From Ipomoea triloba (lineage: Eukaryota > Streptophyta > Magnoliopsida > Solanales > Convolvulaceae), in the NCBI RefSeq assembly GCF_003576645.1, contig NC_044922.1, positions 20,704,282 to 20,768,281 on the forward strand: a DNA stretch of 64,000 nucleotides, written 5' to 3'. The notes under the pieces were generated by a model. That model ran no database searches and was not told the DNA's origin. It was given only the letters and a program-made list of their open reading frames with translations. Positions 33,268 through 44,049 of the stretch are shown one piece after another. The number at the start of each line of letters is the position of its first letter. Within the stretch, counting starts at the first letter, position 1. The position numbers and the translations under genes were made by a program.

Positions 33268-34686
33268 TTAACGTCCTTGGCTCGACGCAACTATCGATCC
33301 ATCATTTAAGCACACTTGGAGGGGAACGAGTCCTTTCTCCCCATCCACTCTCTCTTCTAGATATGCCCTCAAGTGTCGGGCATCCATAAACTCTTTTAAG
33401 TCCACACATAGCACAATCTCCCCCAAACGTTGGCAACTATTCATGTCTAAGAGTATGCTATTTTCTTCCACCTTTTTCTTTTCTTCATCTTTACTCTCTT
33501 CTTTAAGCCCCACTTCATCATCCACATCTTCACCAATCATATCAACAATTACATTTTCAACACAAACACCCCTACAATCATCATCATGAAAATCAACACT
33601 TGGATCATTACAAAAATCATCGTGCTTTTTAACACCAATTTCATCACTACATGGTTCAACAAAAGCATCTTCAACATCTTCAATCGTGCAATTAATGTCC
33701 CTAGTCATATCAACCACTTCACATTGTGCTTCAAGAGTCTTACCAAAATACAATTCATCCCCGCACACGATTTGCACATCTTCATCATCTTCTCCACTTT
33801 CCTCTTTTATCTCTTTCTCTACCACCCCATTTCCTACATTCCTCTCTTCCACACAAGTGTTCTCCCATTCATTCTCCCACATAACCACTTGAGTTATTTG
33901 ATCTTCCAAGTTCCTGATTGATGCTTGAGTTTCTTGCCATAGGGAGGAGATTTCTTGCCTTTGGGTGGCAAATTCTTGCATTATTTCTTGTTTACATTCT
34001 TGTCTCATGTGAGTTATGTCTTGTTTTAATTCTTCCAGCATTGCCAAGATCTTGTTCCTCATGTCTTCCTTGCTTTCCTCCTCATATGGTTGCATCATGT
34101 AGTCCCTATATTCATAGTGGTCGTAGTATAGGTAATCTTGATGATCTTGAGAGTATGGAGGGTATTGGGGATTTTGAGTGAATGAGAAATATTTTTCATT
34201 TTGAGGGGATCGTGAGTATTGGATGTTTTTGGAGTAAGAGTTATGAGTGTAGGCTTTTTGTGAATAGAGATTTTGTGATGGAGTATTATGATATTCATCT
34301 TCTATAGGTGGAGCTTGAGTTGGATAAATGCCATAAGATTGAGCATCATTGTATCCTTCTTGGGGTATGTAGTCCTCATATCCTTCATATTGGTCTTGAT
34401 AGTGGTCTAAAGGCTCTTCATAATGGCTTTTGTTTCCCCTTGGATGACCATAATTATCATAAGTCATCTCCTGATCATCATATTGAGCACAAAATAGTTG
34501 TGGATTTCTTGGTTGATTTTTCTCTTGTGAAGGTCTATATCTTCTTAGGAAAGATGAGCTATATTCCCCACAGCCTCCGTAGTTATAAACATTAAAAGGT
34601 TGAGCATCATAGCATCCCCTTTGTGGTTTATAGCCTCCTTGGTCCTCATAGTAATCCTCTTGTGGATATCTTGCTTGAGAATACAT
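33268..34686 (-). CDS. Uncharacterised LTR-element protein, 472 aa, intact
   Basis: The start is about 215 bp after the primer-binding site. The N terminus (1-180) is rich in Tyr, Gln, Pro and Asp. A predicted coiled coil follows near residues 205-265 (MLEELKQDITHMRQECKQ onwards), then an acidic region and a C-terminal block with HLRAYLEERV and VPLQVCLNDG. Its TAA stop lies inside the conserved string ACGTTAAACGTGGCGC next to the GGGAGGCAACCC hairpin. The broken frame at 60243-61905 shares the Tyr/Pro-rich start, the coiled coil and HLRAYL, so this is a family. There is no zinc knuckle and no protease. A Gag-like or packaging role would be a guess. Confidence 0.8.
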   Translation of the reverse strand: MYSQARYPQEDYYEDQGGYKPQRGCYDAQPFNVYNYGGCGEYSSSFLRRYRPSQEKNQPRNPQLFCAQYDDQEMTYDNYGHPRGNKSHYEEPLDHYQDQYEGYEDYIPQEGYNDAQSYGIYPTQAPPIEDEYHNTPSQNLYSQKAYTHNSYSKNIQYSRSPQNEKYFSFTQNPQYPPYSQDHQDYLYYDHYEYRDYMMQPYEEESKEDMRNKILAMLEELKQDITHMRQECKQEIMQEFATQRQEISSLWQETQASIRNLEDQITQVVMWENEWENTCVEERNVGNGVVEKEIKEESGEDDEDVQIVCGDELYFGKTLEAQCEVVDMTRDINCTIEDVEDAFVEPCSDEIGVKKHDDFCNDPSVDFHDDDCRGVCVENVIVDMIGEDVDDEVGLKEESKDEEKKKVEENSILLDMNSCQRLGEIVLCVDLKEFMDARHLRAYLEERVDGEKGLVPLQVCLNDGSIVASSQGR

Positions 34687-34901
34687 CAGAGGATCAACCT
34701 ACAATCACAAAGACAAGATAGTGTTTTGCAACTAGAAGTTGTTGCTTGTGAGAGTAGTAACAATTAAAGTATCCAAACAAATTTAAAAACAAACAAAGTA
34801 AATTGCAAAAGCAGCATGTAAACGATGGGGGTTAGACTCTCTAACTTGAATGATTTCCCATGTTAACCCAAATAGACTCATTACTCAAAAACCGATGCCA
34901 T

Positions 34902-34919
34902 TCCCCGGCAACGGCGCCA
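34902..34919 (-). other. Primer-binding site, tRNA-Asp type
   Basis: Minus strand reads TGGCGCCGTTGCCGGGGA two bases after the LTR end (CA at 34922-34923). This is the complement of the 3' end of plant tRNA-Asp, as used by Athila-like elements. Confidence 0.85.
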
Positions 34920-35944
34920 TTTGAAAGTTGTGTTTTAGTGGTGATTAAAAATTAAGAGTATCGTCCTCAAGGAATGGCTTAATGGAAGTTTGAGTAATAA
35001 GGGGTTAAACACGGGTTCATGCAGTGTTTGAAAGCTAACCTAAAGATATTTGAGTAGTTCATGTTCATGAAATCAATAATGAGAATAAGTAAGGGAATTA
35101 AAAGATAATAAATTGAATAGAGATTTGAACCAAACATCCTTGAATAAAATCCCGTTTATGTCTAAAGTTTAAGTTATGCAAGTCTAGATGATGAACTTGG
35201 GGAAATGGTTTAATTGCCAATGTCACTCTCGTGATCACTTGGACTATCAACTAATCCTAAGTCCATTCTCATGGCAACTTGGCTAGAAGAGGCAATTTAA
35301 CAAACACCTTGTGTGCCTATTTCCTTCAAACTCCCTTTTCTCAAAGGTGAGTAAGAAATATGGGAGGTATGACTATGGTGTAGCCCTATTCTCATAGGTG
35401 GAACACCAATTCCAAATATCTCTTGCATAATTTGGCCATAATTATGAAGAGTTAATTCAATTCTACCCAATTCATAACCAAGTTCAACATTAAGACAATA
35501 CAAAATCTAATTTATGCAATTTAATTCATATTGGGATTCATACATCAAGGAAGTTCAAATCAAATCCTAAATATGTTTAACTATTCATATTTGGAATGTA
35601 AAGAAATAAGCAATTGAAATAATAAACATGGAATTCAAAACTACAAGATATTTAAGAACTAACAAAATGAAATAGAAACTTAACTTGATTACACTTGCCA
35701 AAAGAATTCTGGAAATTGAAGTTGAATTTTGTAATTACAATGGAATTCTTCCTCTAGATTTTCTCATTGATGATGGATTCCTATGTAGAAGTGTTCTAAG
35801 ATGGGTTTGTGGAGAGAAATCTAGAGGGAGAATTCAGAAAATCAAAAGTAATTAAAAAATAACCACCAATAGGTATTTAGAGTTGGTAATTCGCGCCACT
35901 TCGAAGGGTTTCAGGACAAGGAGTCACGGTGGGACTCACGGTGT

Positions 35945-36185
35945 CTTTTCTTAGAGACAACTTGCTGATATATTTTCTTAGAGACAAGCAACAAGTTACT
36001 AGCTTACCCTGTGCTTGAGGGGGAGTATTAGGACTCTATTATGTATTTGAGTCATATTATGACTCCCTATTCTAGGCTTCCTGTGATTCCCTCTTCTAGT
36101 CTGTCTGAGATTCTCTCATTATATATATCCCTGTAATCTGTATCTTTGAACTATCTTATTCAATACAATTCATTCAGTTTTCATC
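35945..36185 (+). mobile_element. Truncated copia 3' end (RNase H tail plus LTR)
   Basis: A fragment with the frame RQLADIF, the usual end of copia RNase H, leads to a purine tract (CTTGAGGGGGAG) and an LTR at 36026-36185. The LTR starts TATTAGGACTC and shares blocks with the copia LTR at 150-286 (TATATATA, CTGTAATCTGTA, TTCATC end). The 5' portion is missing. Confidence 0.75.
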
Positions 36186-36830
36186 AGGACTACGATGGAA
36201 TTAAGTCATATTAGTTATGTGTACCTTAAAATGAATTGAAAAATTCTTATATATATTTTTCCATTAGGTAATAATTCTTAAACACTGGTAATATAATTGA
36301 TACGGACTATTTATTTGCTTCTTTAAGGAGTTATGTGTTGTATCATTAAAGATGCTGCAAAAATTATTGATTGGTATTGTAGTAAAATGAAAAGAAATCT
36401 TACACTTAACATAAAAATACAGTTAGTGATTCTTTACTCAAACTTATCTAAGATCAAATAAACTGCAACTAAAAATGTGTGCAAATTGCAAGTTCTCTGT
36501 TTAATTTAAATATATGCAGTCAATAATGTAGCTGGACTATGATGGTATTAAGTCAGATTAGTAATGTGCAACTTAAAATGAATTGAGAACTGCTTATAAA
36601 TTTTTTTTTCTATTAGATAATACGTAGTAATTCTTAAACACTGTTAATATAACTGATATTTTTTTCTTTCTTAAGGAGTTATGTGTTGTGTCATCAATTG
36701 TATTTTATTTGTAAAAAAAAAAGAAAGAAAAAAAAAGTACACCATATACATATAAAGATATTGCAAAATTATTCATTGCTATTGTAGTAAAATGAAAAGG
36801 AATCTTCTTACAAAAAATATAGTTACTGAT
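36186..36830. repeat. Diverged direct duplication of about 250 bp
   Basis: 36186-36420 and 36534-36830 share ordered blocks: GACTA(C/T)GATGG(A/T)ATTAAGTCA, CTTAAAATGAATTGA, AAGGAGTTATGTGTTGT and TATTGTAGTAAAATGAAAAG. I estimate 75-80% identity. There is no gene. 36830-37143 shows nothing I recognise. Confidence 0.75.
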
Positions 36831-37178
36831 CATATGCACTTACAATATTTAAAGAATGGGTTATCCTTGGATACAAAGTTATATATTGGCAATATTAGTC
36901 AAGCAATTTAACTGAAATTTGCAGAAGCATTGAGTAGATAACCAATTGAGTACAAGTTGTTAAGAAGTAAATAAAATCTCCACAGAATTTTCATTCCCAA
37001 TAAAAGAACTGCTTTTCAATACGAATCAAGCTATTAGTAATCATTTTATTTCAATTGTCAATGCTTTTAAAGAAGTATAAAATCGGGTCTTTCACATATG
37101 TAAGGACAGTTTTCTTCAAGTTCAATGACATCCTTCAAATCTAGATAGTGATATGTTCATAGGTTTGACTTCGCGTTA

Positions 37179-38456
37179 TGATGTTGTGTGTACGGTGTGA
37201 GTGAATGTGGAGAGTGGTAAAACGAAGAGTCATGAACTCCACGAGTGTCGTGTCTCTCGCGGATGGCAAATTGGAGAATATACGGATTTCCTATCTTGAG
37301 TTGTTTGGATAACACGAAAGTTGAACATTTAGAGATTGGTGAAAGGAAATAGTAAGGGTGTAAAGATTGATAAGATTGAAGGTAAGTAAATGTAAATAGA
37401 AGCGGATGGGGGCTAGAGTATCGTGGAGATTGGTTTGAGACGTAAGTAGAGTATTGATTTCCATTGAGTCATGGTTGAAGGAGCTTGGAACATTGTCCTA
37501 AGTGGCGTCACACTCAAGCTCCCAATCCTCAGTCGGTTGGGGAATTTTCTCAGATTGAGAGCGGGAGATGTGGGTAGTGGGCTACATCTCTTTGCGATAT
37601 CTCGCCAAAGAGATGATCCTATACTCTTGAAGTGATCGGGGCCCTCGATCTAACAAGATCATACAAAACATACGCACAATTTCAACATTCCCCAAAGAAA
37701 TCAAACTCATTCATCAAGTTTAAATCATGAACACCAAATCTCCATTCTACCTAGCCCCTATCCTAGAGATTAGGTCTTCATAGACGTTAACAACATCATC
37801 TCATTCAAATAGAAAACCATATTTACAATATCAAGATAAAAAGCAAATAACTTTAGGAGAAAGGAAAAGCAAGAGAGTTCCAAAGAGAAAGCAAGTTTTA
37901 ATGAAAGAGTTTACCCAAAGGATCTTAAGGCTATGGAGATCCAAGTTCTCCCCTCCAAGGAGCTCTTCTTCCTTCTCCTAATCCTATCTAACCCTAACCT
38001 AAAGTGAGAAGTGAAAAATTGACAAAAGACTCCCTCCTCCTAGCTGAAATGTCCCTTAAATACTAAAACATCGCGCAGGATTCTGGTGCCTGTCCACGCC
38101 TGCTCACACGCGTGTGGACTGGCGTGGACGGTTACTGGAATGATTCCACGCCAGCTCACATGCGTGGTGGTGCTCGTGGGCGTGGGTTTCTTCGTTTTCG
38201 TCTCTTTTGTTGTTTCCGGTTTGGTCTTTGTGTGCTCCCGTGTGGCTTGGTTCTTCTTTTCGCTAGTTTATGCTCTCTTTGGTTGATTTCAGCCTTCATT
38301 CCTGTGGGAATCCTTCAAAACACTCCACACAAAAACTCTTTTGCAATTTGTTAGTAAAATGACATGAAAACACGTAATTGCATTCTTCAAGGCTTTGTTT
38401 TGGCAAGAAATCAACTTAATTCGTTCTAGATAATTAGGTACTTTTGGCGTCTATCA
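37179..38456 (-). mobile_element. Solo LTR (1278 bp) inside the gypsy 3' LTR
   Basis: TGATGTTGTG...GTCTATCA ends are flanked by the 5-bp duplication CGTTA (37174-37178 and 38457-38461). The minus-strand start TGATAGACGCCAAAAG is gypsy-like. A TATTTAAG box lies near 38055-38065 with a palindrome cluster (38091-38176) just upstream of it in minus orientation. No internal region, so it is solo. Confidence 0.9.
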
Positions 38457-38781
38457 CGTTACGGGCAAGTGGGATACTGATGAAGAGGAAGAAGAAGATT
38501 TTTTCCTACCTATGGTGGTAGTAGAAGAGTCGGAGGAATAAGGACAGAGAGTTGGAAGAAGAGAAATCTTCTTGAATGATTTTTATTCAAATTCCAAACT
38601 TGTCTCTCAAACACATACTGCTGCCATATTCAAGGACTACTAACATAATTAACTAAGGAAGGAAAGATAATTACCAATTATAATGAAATCTATACTATAT
38701 ATAAAAACAATATCCTTCTCCAAAATTTTCCCGCCCAAACATAGGGGCATTTTAGTAATATGATAATTAATTAATTAATTA

Positions 38782-38824
<43 letters not shown>

Positions 38825-39039
38825 TTGATATAACTTCCATGCATATTTCTGCCTTAATTGCACCTAATTGACAGAAAATGAAAAAGGAAACCTAATTGAT
38901 TGAAAATGAAATTAACCTCCAAATAAAACAATGAACACATACATTTTTTTTATGTATACATCAAATGAGATTAATGTTTTTTGTTGTAATTTACAAATTT
39001 TAAATATTTATTAATTAAGTAAACAATAATTTTATTGAG

Positions 39040-39130
39040 ATAAATCTATATCTATATCTATCTATATCTATATATCTATCTATATAAATAAATAAATAAA
39101 TAAATATATTATAATAATAATAATAATTTG
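39040..39130. repeat. TATC, AAAT and AAT microsatellites
   Basis: Runs of CTATAT, AAATAAAT and ATAATAATA follow each other within the Helitron. A similar (AAT)n run lies at 38793-38824. Confidence 0.9.
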
Positions 39131-39422
39131 TAAAAATTATTCCAAAATTCCTATCTCAAAATTTATTCTCCTCCTATCAAATTTATTTCCTTAAATTTAG
39201 TGACACAATTACCTAATCTTCCCTTAATTAATTTGGCTAATTAGGGGGCTAAATTATGTAGGGCCGAAATAGCCTCCCTAATCCATGCATGTGAAGGACT
39301 ACCATTTTTTTCTTCTTCCATCCACAGCTATGCCTCTCTCTCTTTATGGCTATAAATACAAGAAGAAACCCAGTCAGCTACCACCACTAATTTTCATCTC
39401 TTTTAGTTCTGTTGTTTTTTGT

Positions 39423-39926
39423 TTATATAAAAGCATCAATATTTACATAGGAAGAACCACCATTCTCCATAGATGTGTGACATATTTGTTGTAGCACTTT
39501 TGCTCTTCTCCTCATCTCCTTTATCTCTGCATTCTCCAAATCCATGAATCTCTTCAACAGCCCACCGATTTCTCCCTTCCCCAACAAACCTCCATCCCCT
39601 CTCTGCACCTTCGCATGCATGGATTGAGAAGGGGTTTTGTCTATGGCGCTGAAGTAGGGAATTGCAGGGCTGATTGTGTGGATGGGAAGAGAATTTAAGC
39701 TTTGCTTTATAGCGTCAATGGCGCGAGCTTCAAGCTCATAAAGTGAAGTGAATAAAAGGTATTGTGCTTTGGGCACCATTGATAAGACCTTCAAAACACC
39801 ATCAATCAATTCTTTGCCTTTGTCATGGATGGGAGTGGGAAGATATGACACTTGAATAGATGGGACTTCGGGAAGATAGTTAATTAACTCGCTTTGTATA
39901 GTATATTGTATATGATTATCATGCAC
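39423..39926 (-). pseudogene. UGT87A-type UDP-glycosyltransferase fragment captured by a Helitron
   Basis: A 167-codon open frame reads like plant UGT87A: VPSIQVSYLPTPIHDKGKEL, KAQYLLFTSLYELEARAIDA and ISPAIPYFS in the first 100 residues, then a jump to LLKRFMDLEN, KEMRRRAKVLQ and GGSSYVNIDAF, the family's C terminus. About 150 residues, including the PSPG UDP-sugar-binding box, are absent, so a transferase activity is not expected. The family glycosylates small molecules in the cytosol. The fragment starts 16 bp from a MITE. Whether the central deletion happened before or after capture cannot be seen. Confidence 0.88.
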
Positions 39927-39941
39927 TCATAGTATTAGTTA

Positions 39942-40249
39942 GAGCACCATTATCAGTAGATAATTCACAGTTTTTTAGGCCAAAGATGACAGCATGGAGG
40001 AGAGAGAGGGAAAAAGGTTATCCTGCAAATGAATGGGTTTTTGCAGAAAAGTGGGTCCCCTTGCATTAGTTTCTCCTAGCCAGCTTACACGTGGCTCTCA
40101 AGCCTGACATTTGTTTGCTTTTGTTTTTTTTTTATTTATATAAAATTAGTTTTGTTTTATTTTTTTCTTTTTTCCCATATTTTCTTTTCTAATCACACTT
40201 ACAAAAACTATTCAAAAACCACAAAAAAACCTAACTGATATGGATGCTC
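39942..40249. mobile_element. Tourist/Harbinger-type MITE, 308 bp
   Basis: Ends GAGCACCATTATCAG and CTGATATGGATGCTC are imperfect inverted repeats. TTA duplications flank it (39939-39941 and 40250-40252), the PIF/Harbinger signature. It sits inside the Helitron. Confidence 0.88.
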
Positions 40250-41974
40250 TTAATCAAGTGTAGCCTTATTACGTCATTTGGGGAACATGTGGAATTGCAG
40301 TAATGATTTTTGAAACCCACAAAAGCCAAAGATTAGATAATGCTTGCCGATCAAACTCAGCTTCATACTAGGTTACAATTTTTGGATCACAGGATCCCAA
40401 GGTCTTCCAAGCATTGTTCAAGAGTTTACAGTTGTCATTTCTTAAGTATGCTTTAAATAGGCTTAAGTTGTTAATAGTTGATTGATTTAGTGATAGATAG
40501 ATGCTAGCTAATTGTGTTAATTGTTTTTATCAGTTGATATAAATTGGTATGCATAAGAGGAGGTATTTGGTAAATTTAAATAAAAATTGAATAAATACAA
40601 GTACTATAATAATCAACAACTAAGAATAAATTAGATTTTTAAAATGTTTTTGATTGATTTAGTGATAGATTGATTTGGTAATATCCTACAAATAATTCAC
40701 AGATTATTACGTCCATACAATTATGCAAATTATTTCAATTCACATATTATTACACATATAAAATTATGCTAATGGTTAATTTTGAATAAAATCTTATAAT
40801 TATGGTAATTAAAAAATTAATTCACACATTATACTTTTATTAAGCTGTTTTTTTTATACTTTTCGTTATATAGATTTTATCTAATCAATTGAGGAATTAA
40901 TGGTACACATATTACGGAATAATTAAAGAAAATTAAACAAAAACATATTCGGACATAATTATAGAAAATTAAATATACACATATTCTGTCTATAATTAAA
41001 TGAAATTAAACATACACATATTTGGACATAATTAAGGAAAATTAAATATACACATATTAGGTCTATAATTTGAAAAAAAAGGTCTATAATTAAACGAAAT
41101 TAAACACGCACATATTATTAATAATTACAAACATGTATTTAAATTTTCAAAAAAAAAAAAAACTGTATTTAACACTTTAATCTTACTATGGTAATTAAAC
41201 ATAGAGGTTTCTTTCATTTGATTATTGTATATTTTTTTTACCTAAAATAATACCAAATCTTACTATGGTAACTAAGACTTTTCCTAATATAATTTTTAAG
41301 TAATCAATTTCAACATACACAAATATATAGATCTTATAATTTCAAATAAATGTATATTTTCAAATATTAGAATTGATTATAATTTCATCACTAATTTTAT
41401 TATTTAAATATATAAGATTGCCATTCAAATCACAAGGAAGACAATTTCAGTTAACGCTTTCATATGCAATGTCTATTAATAAAAGTCAAGGGCAAAGTAG
41501 CAAATATGATCTCATGTTAAATTGTTATTAAGGAAACCAGTTTTTGTTGATACTCAATTGTATATTGTTGCATCTAGAGTTAACCATCCCATAGGTCTCA
41601 AAATTTGTATTTGCGGAACTCTAGAATAAATTGTACTTCAACTAATAATATAATTTACCAAAAAGTTTTTAATAATTTGTAATTTTAAATAATTTGTATT
41701 GAAATTTTAATTAAAAAATTTTCTTTTAACTAATTACCCATCTTAAATATCAATACATATTTTAATTGCAAATATCTATATTCATAACTTTTTCATATCA
41801 AATCAACATAAACAAAACTATATAAATGAATAAATCTAATATCTTCTTTTCATATATAAAAATAATTTAAATATTTCAAATTGTTAGTCCTTGTATCGCA
41901 CGGGTATCATACTGGTTCTGAATAATACTAATTGAGATAAAAAAAAAAAAAAGTAAAAGAATAAATCAGACTGC

Positions 41975-43650
41975 TCAAATTGAGGGTATGGCTAATTTGT
42001 GAGATTTGTGCCTTTTGCGGTAATATTGTTGACCAATGAATGCATCATCACCCTGGAGATCAAGCTTGTCCTCAAGCTTAAAGGATGGAAACCGTTGGCA
42101 AAAATCATCTAAACTTTCCCAAGTGGCATCTTCTTTAACCAAGCTTTCCCATTGCACTGATAAATATGTATTCCCTCTGTTTATACGAGTGTCAAGAATG
42201 GTGGCAGGACGCAATTCAAAACGCCCATTCACGAAAGGAGGCAACATTGGTGCAGCAACTGGTGGAGGCCCATTATACTGCTTTAGCAGTGAAACATGGA
42301 AAACATTCTGCACTTTGCAATCTCCTGGCAATTCTAATTGATAGGCAACACACCCAATTCGTTTCTGCACTTGAAATGGCCCAAAATACCGATGTGAGAG
42401 TTTGTGAGTGCGTCGCATGGCCAAGGAGTTTTGGCGGTAAGGTTGAAGACGAACCCAAACCCAAGCCCTGGGCTCATAGGATATATCTCGGTGTTTTTTG
42501 GTTGTAGGTTTTCTCCATACGAGAGTGTGACATTTTTTAAGTGATGCCTAGCATTGTGAAGTATTTCATCCCTAGACTTCAAAGCCTCATCTACTATAGC
42601 TAACTTTGAGAGATCCGGGTCGTACGAGAGGAGGCTAGGAAGATCCCTACCATAAACCAACTTGAAGGTGGTGGTGCATAAAGCCGAATGGAAAGAGGTA
42701 TTATAGCAATATTCTGCCCACACAAGTGCCTCAACCAATTTACGAGGATGGTCCCCAACAAACCATCGTACATAGAGCTCTATGGATCCATTTGAGGGTG
42801 GTAGGTCAATGAACGAGCCAATTTAGAGCCACTAAGTTTAAACAATTCATTCCAGAAACCAGAAGTAAAGATTGGATCCCGATCACTCACAATAGACTCC
42901 GGCAACCCATGAAGCTTGAATATCTGAGAAAAGATTGCTTGTGCTACAGAAGAAGCAGTGTATGGGTGTTGAAGGGCAAGGACGTGAACATATTTAGATA
43001 ACCGATCAACTACCACCAGGATGACTGATTTCCCATTTACACAAGGTAGGCCTTCAATAAAATCTATGGATATGTCTGCCCAAATTTGTTTCGGAATCGA
43101 GAGAGATTGAAGAACACCGGTAAGGTGAAGGTTCTCTCATTTGTGAGGTTGGCATATTATGCACTAACTGATGAAATCGCGAACATCCTGAACCATTTTT
43201 GGCCAATAAAATTCACGCTGCAGGCGGTGGATTGTTTTTTGAATCCCCTCATGTGTTGCATTGTGAGTGGCAGCCACTATGCGTGAAGAAAGAGCAGTAT
43301 CTGGAGGTATGAATATTTTTCCCTTGTAGAAGAAAAGCCCATTCTAAAATTTCCAACCAAAAGATGAATCAGCAATCTTCTGTTCGAACTCAACTAACCT
43401 TGGACGATGGCGTGTATGGGTCCTAATGTCTTCCAAAAAGTCTGAATGATAAACAGTAAAGGGCCAAGCAGTTGCTACTGTCTTGCTGGTTCCGTCGTGA
43501 CAGAGCATCAGCCACTGTGTTGAATTTTCCGGGCTTGTATTGAACCTCAAAATCAAATCCTAGCAGCTTGCTCATCTAATGTTGTTGTGGGGATGTCATC
43601 AAATGCTGTTGAAGGAGATATTTCAAGCTGTAGTGATTTGTTCGAATGAA
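41975..43650 (-). pseudogene. gypsy pol: RNase H end, integrase, chromodomain-like tail
   Basis: Reading leftward from 43650: an RNase H/tether end (NHYSLKYLLQQ, then FEVQYKPGKFNTVADA), a zinc-binding region, an integrase core with MVVDRLSKYVHV and VSDRDPIFTSGFW (two Asp), a GPFQVQKRIGCVAYQLELP region and a chromodomain-like ATILDTRINRGN...WESLDDF tail. The third integrase acid, expected shortly after HPQMD near 42790, is lost with its neighbours, and the frame shifts there. The last codons lie within the 3' LTR. Frames are broken near 43340, 43020 and 42740-42780. Confidence 0.88.
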
Positions 43651-43655
43651 AAAGG

Positions 43656-44049
43656 TGTTAGACATAAATAATCTAACTAAATAGAATAGTATACGAGAAA
43701 CCTGATTCGTAGTAGCGGAAGCGGAAGCCGTATTGATCTCCAGCCACAGTTGATGCAATGCCTCATGAACGGTAGACCGTTAGCCAGATTTGTCTCATAC
43801 TTGACTCAGAACCCTAGATGGTGTACTGGTGTCTACTGAGCAGTATGAGTACCGTGAACTGTATGTGCTATATAATGCCTATCCTGTATCCCATCAATAC
43901 AGATTTATATAGGCACAGTGTCTGGTTGAATACAACTACTAGTTGTTTAGTCCAACCAAACCACTTAATAAACCTAGTTAACTTGCACCACTTAATTAAG
44001 GCCCTAATATATAATATATAATATATATATTATTAGGGAAAATCTTACA
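43656..44049 (-). repeat. LTR of LARD-like element (3')
   Basis: 394 bp, same as 49184-49577 as far as I can see. It contains a TATATAA-type run near 43870 and a TATTATATATATTATATA-like AT tract near its end. Confidence 0.93.

Larger units (their letters stand above)
32930..35955 (-). mobile_element. Non-autonomous gypsy-like LTR element, internal part and 5' LTR
   Basis: The primer-binding site at 34902-34919 on the minus strand matches the tRNA-Asp type used by Athila-like elements. An intact 472-codon ORF follows, then the motif with hairpin TTGGGAGGCAACCCAA (33240-33255), then a purine tract with AAGTGTGGGGAG (about 32931-32945). The 5' LTR lies right of 34922 and has a GC-rich direct repeat (TCACGGTG, 35925-35945) near its promoter. 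It is cut near 35955 by a copia remnant. No protease, RT or integrase is present, so the element depends on others. Confidence 0.75.
38699..41915 (+). mobile_element. Non-autonomous Helitron inside the gypsy 3' LTR
   Basis: It starts TCTATACTATATATAAAA after A38698 and ends CTGG before T41916, with a degraded GC hairpin (CCTTGTATCGCACGGG) about 8 bp before the end. The intact partner LTR at 52291-52677 shows the uninterrupted site (GGAAA then TTATGAATAATAC near 52540), so both ends are fixed to the base, apart from one mismatch. It carries a UGT87A gene fragment and a MITE, and shares internal blocks with 12478-12780 in the other Helitron region. No Rep/helicase is present. Confidence 0.93.

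Noticed and set aside
38086..38354. Plus-strand frames with hydrophobic stretches in the solo LTR
   Set aside because: They lie in the LTR leader and palindrome block and have no counterpart in the other LTRs.
39285..39494. Plus-strand frame with signal-peptide-like start
   Set aside because: It overlaps the captured UGT87A tail on the other strand and is not supported by any family.
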